From the NCBI GenBank assembly GCA_021801525.1, contig JAJYXW010000105.1, positions 1 to 39,362 on the forward strand: a stretch of DNA of 39,362 nt, read 5' to 3'. A program made the translations under genes and the position numbers. Source of the stretch: Actinomycetes bacterium. GTDB taxonomy: Bacteria; Actinomycetota; Acidimicrobiia; Acidimicrobiales; JAJYXR01. This document shows positions 27,825 through 34,694 of the stretch, piece after piece (position 1 is the first letter of the stretch; each line of letters begins with the position of its first letter). The notes below the pieces were generated by a model. That model was not told the origin of the DNA, ran no database searches, and saw only the letters and a program-made list of their open reading frames with translations.

Positions 27825-30106
27825 CTCGACGCTGGGCCGGGCGAGGTCGCGAGCCCGACTGCGTCGAGAACGAACGCGAGGACGCGGGCCTCTTCCCGCC
27901 AGGCGTCGTAGCGACCTGACGGCCCGGCGTGCCCGGCGTCCATCTCGACGTGGAGGAGCGCCTTGTTGGCCGGGTTGGCGGCGCGTAGGCGCTGTACCCA
28001 CTTTGCCGGCTCGAAGTAGCCCACGCGCGGGTCGGTGAGACCGGCGGTGACGAGCATGTCCGGGTAGCGAACCGGCCGTACGTTGTCGTAGGGCGCGTAT
28101 GACTTCATCACCGAGTAGACATCCGCGTCGGCAGCGGGGTTGCCCCACTCCTCCCATTCGATAACCGTGAGCGGGAGTGTCGGATCGAGCATGGTGGTGA
28201 GGCAGTCCACGAAGGGCACCTCCGCCACTATTGCCCTGAACAGCTCCGGCGCCAGGTTCGCGACCGACCCCATGAGGAGGCCGCCGGCCGACCCTCCCCT
28301 TGCCACCAGGCGGTCGGGTGAGGTGTGCCCTTGGTCCACCAGGTGGCGGGCTACGGCCACGAAGTCGGAGAAGGTGTGGGGCTTGGCCAGCAGCTTTCCG
28401 TCCTCGTACCACTTTCGCCCGAGCTCCCCGCCACCCCGGACGTGCGCGATCGCGAAGACGAACCCGCGATCGAGAAGGCTGAGGCGAATCGAGGAGAACA
28501 CCGGGTCGATGCTGATCTCGTACGCGCCGTACCCGTAGAGGAGGCAAGGCGCGGAGCCGTCGAGTGCGATGTCGCGGCGGCGGACGGTCGAGATGGGCAC
28601 ACGGGTGCCATCCTGCGCTCGGGCCCAGAGGCGCTCGGAGATGTAGGCGGAGGGGTCATAGCCTCCCTTCACGACCTGGCGCTTCCGGACGTGGACCTCG
28701 ATTCCGGCAGATGGGATCTCGCCGCCGAGCTGCGCGAGTGGGAGGTCTGCCACGACGCGGGGGGTGACGAGGGAGGAGTACTCGTAGCGCAGCCATGGCG
28801 AGGACATGTCTAGGTTTGCCCCGCCGTAGAAGGTCGAGGGCGTCTCGCCGGCGGGCAGCAGGTAACCGTCTCCGAGCGGTCCGGCCAGCGAGCTTCCGGC
28901 TGACTGGCCACCTTCCCCGGCTGACTGGCCACCTTCCCCGGCTGACTGGCCACCTTCCAAGAGGGAGTGGACCCGGATACGTGGGCATCCCTCCAGGCGC
29001 TCGAAGCACGCGAGCGCCCCGTCGACAACCTCGATGCCCTCCAGGCGGACCTCCTCGCGCTCGGGAACCAGCTCGCGCCAGTGGTCGCGGCCGGGGGAGT
29101 CGAGCGGGCAGGCCATGAGGCGGAAGTTGGGGGCCGAGTCGTTGGTCAGCACGAGCAGATTGCCGTGGTAGTGCTCGACCGAGTACTCGACGTCTTGGCG
29201 CCGGGGCTCTACGACGCGGGGTGCTTCTTCGGGGCGCCGAGCGTCGATCAGGAGCACCTCGGACGTGACCTTGGAGTGGGCTTCCACTGTCACCAGGGAA
29301 CCGTCCTTGGTGTTCCCGACCCCGAGGTGGAAGCGTTCGTCGGGTTCCTCGAGAACGAGGGCGTCCCCCTGCGGGCCTCGCGGATCGGTCCCGATGCGAT
29401 GCCGCCAAACCTGGTGAGGGCGGTTGGCGGCATCCGCGCGCGTGTAGAACAGCACGTCCGAGCCGGCAGACCACGCGAGGCCGTAGGAAGTGCCTTCGAT
29501 CGACTCGGCAAGGTCCTCCCCGCTCGAGAGGTCCCGGATGCGGAGCACGAAGCGCTCGTCCCCCGAGGTGTCCGCCCCGTAGGCGAGGAGGCGATGGTCC
29601 GGGCTGATAGCCAGCGAGCCGATGTCGAAGTAGGTCTGCCCCTCGGCCAGCAGGTTCTCGTCAAGGAGCACCTGTTCGTCAGGGAAGGCAGGACCGGGTC
29701 TGGGTTCTGCCGGGGGGACGGGAACGTCGCCGGGTGTGCCTGCCGGCACGCGGCAGTGAACGGCGTAGTCGCTACCTTCCTCGACGCGCTGGTAGTACCA
29801 CCAGCTGCCCTTCAACGCGGGCGCGGAGACGTCGGTCTCGTCTATGCGCGACTTGATCTCGCGAAAGAGCACTTCGCGGAGCCCAGACAGGTGGGCGAGG
29901 GCGGCCTCGCAGTATGCGTTCTCCGCTAGCAGGTGCTCCAGGACCTCGGGGTTGGATGAGTCCCTGAGCCATGCCCAGCCGTCCACGCGCTTGTCGCCAT
30001 GAGCCTCGATCACGGTCGGGACCCACTTCGCAACGGGCGGGGAAAGCTTCGCTACCTGTGCAGATGTGTCGTGAAGCTGTGTTCTCGGGTCGCGTGCAGC
30101 TGGCAT
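27821..30106 (-). CDS. ptrB: S9 family prolyl oligopeptidase (oligopeptidase B)
   Basis: 761 residues, slightly longer than typical PtrB. The N-terminal propeller (DGWAWLRDSSNPEVLEHLLAENAY onward) is followed by the alpha/beta hydrolase domain: catalytic Ser in ARGGSAGGLLMGS, Asp in VTAGLTDPRVGYFEP and His in DAGHAGPSGR. PtrB cleaves short peptides after basic residues in the cytosol. In the propeller at residues ~383-402 three GGQSAGE-like heptads are inserted, encoded by a 21-bp tandem repeat. The gene diverges from sufB (79 bp between the starts). ATG 30106 has no strong ribosome site, and a TAACAA hexamer lies 7 nt before it. The stop lies in the dispersed 30-bp repeat. Confidence 0.92.
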   Translation of the reverse strand: MPAARDPRTQLHDTSAQVAKLSPPVAKWVPTVIEAHGDKRVDGWAWLRDSSNPEVLEHLLAENAYCEAALAHLSGLREVLFREIKSRIDETDVSAPALKGSWWYYQRVEEGSDYAVHCRVPAGTPGDVPVPPAEPRPGPAFPDEQVLLDENLLAEGQTYFDIGSLAISPDHRLLAYGADTSGDERFVLRIRDLSSGEDLAESIEGTSYGLAWSAGSDVLFYTRADAANRPHQVWRHRIGTDPRGPQGDALVLEEPDERFHLGVGNTKDGSLVTVEAHSKVTSEVLLIDARRPEEAPRVVEPRRQDVEYSVEHYHGNLLVLTNDSAPNFRLMACPLDSPGRDHWRELVPEREEVRLEGIEVVDGALACFERLEGCPRIRVHSLLEGGQSAGEGGQSAGEGGQSAGSSLAGPLGDGYLLPAGETPSTFYGGANLDMSSPWLRYEYSSLVTPRVVADLPLAQLGGEIPSAGIEVHVRKRQVVKGGYDPSAYISERLWARAQDGTRVPISTVRRRDIALDGSAPCLLYGYGAYEISIDPVFSSIRLSLLDRGFVFAIAHVRGGGELGRKWYEDGKLLAKPHTFSDFVAVARHLVDQGHTSPDRLVARGGSAGGLLMGSVANLAPELFRAIVAEVPFVDCLTTMLDPTLPLTVIEWEEWGNPAADADVYSVMKSYAPYDNVRPVRYPDMLVTAGLTDPRVGYFEPAKWVQRLRAANPANKALLHVEMDAGHAGPSGRYDAWREEARVLAFVLDAVGLATSPGPASS
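28900..28958 (-). repeat. 21-bp tandem repeat, about 3 copies, inside ptrB
   Basis: The plus-strand unit CTGACTGGCCACCTTCCCCG + G encodes a Gly/Gln/Ser/Ala/Glu heptad on the minus strand. It is in frame and falls in a propeller loop. Confidence 0.85.
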
Positions 30107-30117
30107 GGTGGAGTTGT

Positions 30118-30123
30118 TACTAT
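30118..30123 (+). promoter_or_regulatory. Possible -10 box (TACTAT) of sufB
   Basis: TACTAT lies 62 nt before ATG 30186. The leader holds two CCCCGGAnGGAC direct repeats that include the ribosome site GGAAGG. It overlaps the divergent ptrB upstream region. Confidence 0.4.
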
Positions 30124-30185
30124 GGCGCTAGGGGAAATGCTCGCCGGGGTGGCCCCGGAGGGACGAGCCCCGGAAGGACAAGCTC

Positions 30186-31586
30186 ATGGCTATCACAGAG
30201 CTAGACATAGGCAAGTACAAGCTCGGCTGGGCCGACGTCGAGGACTACGTCTACAAGCCGAAGAAGGGGCTGTCCGAGCGGATAGTCCGCGATATGTCGG
30301 CCATGAAGGGCGAGCCCGATTGGATGCTCGCCTTCCGGCTGAAGGCGCTGAAGCGCTTCCTCGCGAAGCCCATGGCGCCGTGGTTCGCGGTGAACATGCC
30401 CGACCTCGATTTCGACGACATCTACTACTACGTGAAACCGACGGAGAGCCGGGTCGACTCCTGGGAGGACCTGCCAGAAGCGATCAAGTCGACTTACGAC
30501 AAGCTCGGCATCCCCGAGGCAGAGCGCAAGTACCTCGCCGGTGTTACCGCCCAGTACGAGTCGGAGGTGGTATTCCACCGCAACCGTGAGGAGCTCGCGG
30601 CCCAGGGGGTGGTCTTCTCGGACATGGACTCGGCGCTGCGCGAGCACCCCGACATCGTCCGGCGCTGGTTCGGAACTGTCATCCCTCCCAACGACAACAA
30701 GTTCGCTGCGCTCAACTCGGCAGTCTGGTCGGGCGGGTCGTTCATCTACGTGCCACCCGGGGTGAAGGTCGACATGCCCCTGCAGGCATACTTCCGGATC
30801 AATGCTGAGAACATGGGGCAGTTCGAGCGTACGCTGATCGTCGCGGACGAGGGCTCCCAGGTCCACTACGTCGAGGGCTGCTCGGCACCCGTCTACTCGA
30901 CCGACTCCCTCCACTCGGCGGTGGTGGAGCTCGTTGCGCTGCCTGGCAGCCGCATCACCTACACGACGATCCAGAACTGGTCTTCCAACGTCTACAACCT
31001 GGTGACCAAGCGGGCCAGGGCCGAGGCGGAGGCACATGTGGAGTGGATCGACGGCAACATCGGCTCGCGCCTCACGATGAAGTACCCCTCGGTCTACCTG
31101 GTGGGTCCCAAGGCCTCCGGCGAGGTGCTCTCCGTTGCCTACGCGGGTGCCGGCCAGCACCAGGACGCAGGCGCGAAGATGGTCCACGCTGCTCCCGAGA
31201 CGACTTCCACCATCGTGTCCAAGTCCATCTCCAAGGACGGAGGCGTCTCCACTTACCGCGGGCTCGTGCACGTGGAGGAGGGGGCAGAGCGCTCCAAGAG
31301 CTTCGTCCGCTGCGACGCATTGCTGCTCGACGACCACTCGGTGTCGGAGACCAAGCCGACTATGGAAGTGGCCGAGCGCGACGCCCGGATCGGTCACGAG
31401 GCGACTGTGTCCAAGGTGGGCGATGCCCAGCTCTTCTACCTTATGAGCCGCGGGCTCTCGGAGTCACAGGCGATGGGCATGATCGTGAACGGGTTCATCG
31501 AGCCGGTCACCCGCACCCTGCCGATGGAGTACGCGGTGGAGTGGAGCCGGCTGATCGAGCTGCAGATGGAGGGCTCTGTTGGCTGA
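30186..31586 (+). CDS. sufB: Fe-S cluster assembly protein SufB
   Basis: 466 residues, complete SufB: the N-terminal part contains [20 protein letters not shown], and the beta-helix core contains [23 protein letters not shown] and [22 protein letters not shown]. The C-terminal block [17 protein letters not shown] has the conserved Cys, followed by [21 protein letters not shown]. SufB is the scaffold of the SufBCD complex, on which Fe-S clusters are built in the cytosol. GGAAGG precedes ATG 30186. No sufC, sufD, sufS, sufU or sufR follows. Instead the stop codon lies in the first of six 25-bp repeats, and a small Cys-rich protein gene comes next. Confidence 0.95.
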   Translation: MAITELDIGKYKLGWADVEDYVYKPKKGLSERIVRDMSAMKGEPDWMLAFRLKALKRFLAKPMAPWFAVNMPDLDFDDIYYYVKPTESRVDSWEDLPEAIKSTYDKLGIPEAERKYLAGVTAQYESEVVFHRNREELAAQGVVFSDMDSALREHPDIVRRWFGTVIPPNDNKFAALNSAVWSGGSFIYVPPGVKVDMPLQAYFRINAENMGQFERTLIVADEGSQVHYVEGCSAPVYSTDSLHSAVVELVALPGSRITYTTIQNWSSNVYNLVTKRARAEAEAHVEWIDGNIGSRLTMKYPSVYLVGPKASGEVLSVAYAGAGQHQDAGAKMVHAAPETTSTIVSKSISKDGGVSTYRGLVHVEEGAERSKSFVRCDALLLDDHSVSETKPTMEVAERDARIGHEATVSKVGDAQLFYLMSRGLSESQAMGMIVNGFIEPVTRTLPMEYAVEWSRLIELQMEGSVG

Positions 31587-31718
31587 GAGGGCTGAGGGCT
31601 CTGTTGGCTGAGAGGGCTGAGGGCTCTGTTGGCTGAGAGGGCTGAGGGCTCTGTTGGCTGAGAGGGCTGAGGGCTCTGTTGGCTGAGAGGGCTGAGGGCT
31701 CTGTTGGCTGAGAGGGAT
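31569..31718 (+). repeat. 25-bp tandem repeat, 6 copies, starting in the last codons of sufB
   Basis: Unit GAGGGCTCTGTTGGCTGAGA + GGGCT, six near-perfect copies. The first copy encodes the final residues and TGA of sufB (31584-31586). Each unit can form a small CTCT/AGAG stem. The 25-bp period is not a multiple of three. Confidence 0.9.
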
Positions 31719-31755
31719 TTAGCCGGAGAGCCTTCCCAGGCGGCATGATGGTGTC

Positions 31756-32145
31756 GTGCCCATGCGTGAAGAGTGCAAGCACTTCCAGAGCCGTACTTAC
31801 TCGACCGGCGAGGTAATGCGTATCTGCGATCTGGACTTGGCGCCCGACGCGCCATGGCGCTGCCCCGACAACTGCCCTTCCTACGAGCGGAGGCTCGCCG
31901 ACGTGGGCTGGGTGCACGGCTCCCTGGTGGAGCCGCCGGTCGAAGACGAGCCCGAGCCGATCGGTCCCGAGGTGGAGATCGTGCTCGACGAGGCAGAGGA
32001 CATCGTGAACGCCGCCGCCCCCGAGGTTCTGGCCGAGGTAGAGCGCGAGGAGCAAAAGGCGGGCAAGCGAGCTTCCGGAACCTCTCGAATCGGATCCTCT
32101 CGTACAGGGCGAGGACGACGCTGGCCCTGGCGACGCAAGGCCTGA
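31756..32145 (+). CDS. Small Cys-containing hypothetical protein downstream of sufB
   Basis: 129 residues from GTG 31756 (or 127 from ATG 31762). The N-terminal third has four Cys: EECKHFQSRTYSTGEV, ICDLDL and WRCPDNCPSYERRLADV, a pattern suited to a zinc or Fe-S site. An acidic helix follows (VEIVLDEAEDIVNAAAPEVLAEVEREE), then a basic tail (RTGRGRRWPWRRKA). I do not recognise a named domain. The position immediately after sufB, separated only by the 25-bp repeats, suggests a Suf-linked role (inference). A CATGAT hexamer 6 nt before the GTG is only a weak -10 candidate. Confidence 0.65.
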   Translation: MPMREECKHFQSRTYSTGEVMRICDLDLAPDAPWRCPDNCPSYERRLADVGWVHGSLVEPPVEDEPEPIGPEVEIVLDEAEDIVNAAAPEVLAEVEREEQKAGKRASGTSRIGSSRTGRGRRWPWRRKA

Positions 32146-32191
32146 GCGCCTACCTAGTTCTCCGTCTCGGAAGTACCACGCGCGCTCGCCG

Positions 32192-32279
32192 GCCAGATGA
32201 CGCCCCTGGCGGCGTTCTCGGCCTCGACGTAGCTCCAGCTACGCCTTCGTCCTCGGCCTTGCCAGATGACGCCCCTGGC
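32192..32279 (+). repeat. Duplicated 19-bp hairpin unit and a palindrome upstream of moxR
   Basis: GCCAGATGACGCCCCTGGC occurs at 32192-32210 and 32261-32279; each can form a GCCAG/CTGGC stem. Between them GTAGCT-CC-AGCTAC (32229-32242) is a perfect 6-bp palindrome. The 250-bp gap between the Cys-rich gene and moxR holds nothing else obvious. Confidence 0.65.
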
Positions 32280-32380
32280 TCGCCGATCGCATTCACGTTA
32301 CTTCCGGGACGGAGCACTAGCCCATAGCCCTGGCCCCCGGCCCTTGGCCCGCGGCCCCGCCAAGCCCGCCCTCCCGCCTC

Positions 32381-32386
32381 TATGCT
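32381..32386 (+). promoter_or_regulatory. Possible -10 box (TATGCT) of moxR
   Basis: TATGCT lies 9 nt before ATG 32396, slightly longer than the usual leaderless spacing here. It follows a C-rich stretch. Confidence 0.45.
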
Positions 32387-32395
32387 CGTCCCTAT

Positions 32396-33400
32396 ATGAC
32401 AGGGGGCGTAGACAACCTTGCCACGGCTGATCCGGGTTCTCGCAGCGTGGAAGAGCTTGCCGCAACAGCGGAGGCCGTGGTCGCGAACGTTGGCAGTGTG
32501 CTCTTCGGCAAGGACGCGGCGGTTTGGCTGGGGCTCTGCTGCTTGATAGCGGAGGGTCACCTTCTTGTTGAGGACTACCCCGGGGTCGGTAAGACCACGT
32601 TTGCCAAGGCGATAGCCCGCTCGATCGGCCTCCAGCTGAAGAGGGTCCAGTTCACCTCCGACCTCCTGCCCGCGGACGTGACCGGTGCCATGGTCTACGA
32701 CCGCTCGCGCGAGGAGCTGGTGTTCCGCCCGGGCCCCGTGTTCACGAACCTGCTTCTCGCGGACGAGCTCAACAGGGCCTCGCCCCGGGCGCAGTCAGCC
32801 TTGCTCGAGGGGATGGAGGAGCGCCAGGTGAGCGTGGACGGGACCACACACCTGCTTCCCCGGCCCTTCATGGTGATCGCGACGCAGAACCCATTCGACG
32901 CATCGGGTACACACCCGCTTCCGTACAACCAGCGCGACCGGTTCTCGGTGCGTGTCCATCTGGGCTACCCGCCACGCTCTGCCGAGGATGCCCTCCTCGT
33001 GGCGCGCGATACGCGTCCTCAGGTCGATTCGCTGCATCCGGTTTGCGGTGCGAGCGAGCTGGGCATGCTCTCGGCGGCTCTCGAGCGCATCTACGTCGCA
33101 CCGGGGCTCCGCTCCTACGTGCTCGACCTCGTGGAGGCGACGCGCCGGCATCCGGAGATAGCCGTGGGCGCCTCGCCGCGCGCGGCGCTGGCACTCGTGC
33201 GGGTTGCCGGTGCTTTCGCGCTTTGCGCGGGCCGCGCGTACGTCGTCCCCGACGACGTGAAGGCGGTGGCCGAGCCGGTGCTGGCTCACAGGCTCGCGCT
33301 CGTGCCCTCCGCAGAGCTCGAAGGACGCTCTGCGAGCGAGCTGGTACGCGATCTCCTGTCACGCGCGCCGGTGCCCGTGGACGGCGACGGACGAGGCTGA
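32396..33400 (+). CDS. MoxR family AAA+ ATPase
   Basis: 334 residues with Walker A DYPGVGKTTFAKAIA (~residues 58-72), Walker B NLLLADELNRASPRAQSALLEGMEE, sensor region MVIATQNPFDASGTHPLPYNQRDRF, and the C-terminal helical lid with VGASPRAALALVRVAGAFAL. MoxR ATPases act as chaperone-like partners, commonly encoded with DUF58 and transglutaminase-like proteins, as here. Cytosolic. It is the first gene of a three-gene operon: the DUF58 start lies 9 bp downstream. Confidence 0.93.
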   Translation: MTGGVDNLATADPGSRSVEELAATAEAVVANVGSVLFGKDAAVWLGLCCLIAEGHLLVEDYPGVGKTTFAKAIARSIGLQLKRVQFTSDLLPADVTGAMVYDRSREELVFRPGPVFTNLLLADELNRASPRAQSALLEGMEERQVSVDGTTHLLPRPFMVIATQNPFDASGTHPLPYNQRDRFSVRVHLGYPPRSAEDALLVARDTRPQVDSLHPVCGASELGMLSAALERIYVAPGLRSYVLDLVEATRRHPEIAVGASPRAALALVRVAGAFALCAGRAYVVPDDVKAVAEPVLAHRLALVPSAELEGRSASELVRDLLSRAPVPVDGDGRG

Positions 33401-33409
33401 AGGTCAAAG

Positions 33410-34636
33410 GTGCCTACCCGCCGGGGCCTCCTCGTCACCCTGGTGGCTGGTTCGCTGGCAGGGGTGGGGCGCCGCTTCGGTGTAGAGGAGTTCCTCATAG
33501 TCGCAGTGGCCGCCGGGGTCCTGGTGCTCTTGGGGGGCCCAGTGGCCGAGTTGCGCGGAGCCAGGGCCTCACGTGCGCTCACCGTGGAGGTGCGCCCGCC
33601 AGCAATGGAGGTAGTGGCAGGAGACAGAGCGGCCGTAGAGGTGCGCTTGGTGAACAACGGGGCCCGGCGCCTCGGAGCTGCGCGGATGGCCGATCCGGTC
33701 TGGTGCTGGCGCCGAGCCGCGGGGCCCGAGGTGCACGCTCGTCCCGCCACCACGGGACATGGCCCGCTCAGGAAGATCTTCCGCTTCCTCGGATCATGGG
33801 TGGCTCGCAGCAGCCCTTCTCTCACCATCGGGCCAATGGAACCGGCTGGTGGCGGGGTCGTAGTGGAGGTGGAGGTGCCGACCGGAGCACGAGGCGAGCT
33901 CGTGCTGGAGGGGCTCGTCGTGTGGTGCGAGGATCCTTTCCGCCTGTTCGCTCTTCCTGCGCTGAAGGTGCCGCCAGTCAGGGTGCTGGTCCTTCCCCGC
34001 GCCGGCGTTGTGCCCGCCCAGCACGGTTCCGCTCTCGAGGCCATGCTCGAGGGAGACCTGGAGCTCGCAGGCCTGCGCCCCTCGGTCCAGGGTGACCGCG
34101 TGGGCCTGCTCCACTGGCCGTCGCTCGCCCGCGGTGGCCCAGTCGCAGCAAGGGATTTCGTGCCGGCGTCCGTAGGGGATCTGCTTCTCGTGCTCGACGC
34201 GCGAGCGGGTGTCCATTCGGACTCCTCATTCGAGAACGCGGTGGAGACGGCGGCGGCGATCGGCCTCGCTGCCCTTGCAGCGGGGGCGACCATTGTCTTG
34301 GCGGTGACTGGGCGCGCTGCGACAGGCCTACCAGCGCACCCTGCGCGCTCTGAGAGCTCTGAGCGCCCTGGGAGCCCATCTGCCGGGCCCCTCAGGCTCA
34401 AACCCGCTCCGTCAGCATCGAGGCAGCTCCTCCGCGAGCTCGCGCTCGTCGAGGTAGCCGAGCAGTCACCTGCAGCCAATGAGGGCGCCAGGGTAGCCGA
34501 GCGTGCAGGCGTGGGGCTCACAGTGCCCTTCGACGTCGCTGCCGTCGTGACAACCGAGATTGGCGCTCGCACGCTCGGCCCGGTGGGCCGGCCGCGAGCC
34601 GGAGCCGGCGTGCGCTCGGTGGTGGTGGTCCGGTGA
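33410..34636 (+). CDS. DUF58 domain membrane protein
   Basis: 408 residues. Hydrophobic N-terminal segments (RGLLVTLVAGSLAGVG, EEFLIVAVAAGVLVLLGGPV) precede a beta-rich stretch and the DUF58 region (GSALEAMLEGDLELAGLRPSVQGDRVGLLHWPSLARGG). DLLLVLDARAG recalls a vWA-like fold, with metal-site residues only partly kept. These proteins work with MoxR ATPases in envelope processes. GTG 33410. Its TGA overlaps the GTG of the next gene, and the junction lies in a 27-bp tandem repeat. Confidence 0.85.
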   Translation: MPTRRGLLVTLVAGSLAGVGRRFGVEEFLIVAVAAGVLVLLGGPVAELRGARASRALTVEVRPPAMEVVAGDRAAVEVRLVNNGARRLGAARMADPVWCWRRAAGPEVHARPATTGHGPLRKIFRFLGSWVARSSPSLTIGPMEPAGGGVVVEVEVPTGARGELVLEGLVVWCEDPFRLFALPALKVPPVRVLVLPRAGVVPAQHGSALEAMLEGDLELAGLRPSVQGDRVGLLHWPSLARGGPVAARDFVPASVGDLLLVLDARAGVHSDSSFENAVETAAAIGLAALAAGATIVLAVTGRAATGLPAHPARSESSERPGSPSAGPLRLKPAPSASRQLLRELALVEVAEQSPAANEGARVAERAGVGLTVPFDVAAVVTTEIGARTLGPVGRPRAGAGVRSVVVVR

Positions 34637-34694
34637 ACGTGCTCGGTGGTGGTGGTCAGCTGAACGTGCCCGGCCCTGGTGGTCAGCTGAACGT
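34614..34694 (+). repeat. 27-bp tandem repeat, 3 copies, across the DUF58/transglutaminase junction
   Basis: The units end TCAGCTGAACGT or TCCGGTGAACGT. The first unit holds the overlapping stop and start (34633-34636). The rest encode a NVPGPGGQL-type nonapeptide at the N-terminus of the downstream protein. Confidence 0.85.

Noticed and set aside
31569..31718. Six evenly spaced repeats after sufB as a CRISPR array
   Set aside because: They are contiguous 25-bp tandem units with no unique spacers and no cas genes.
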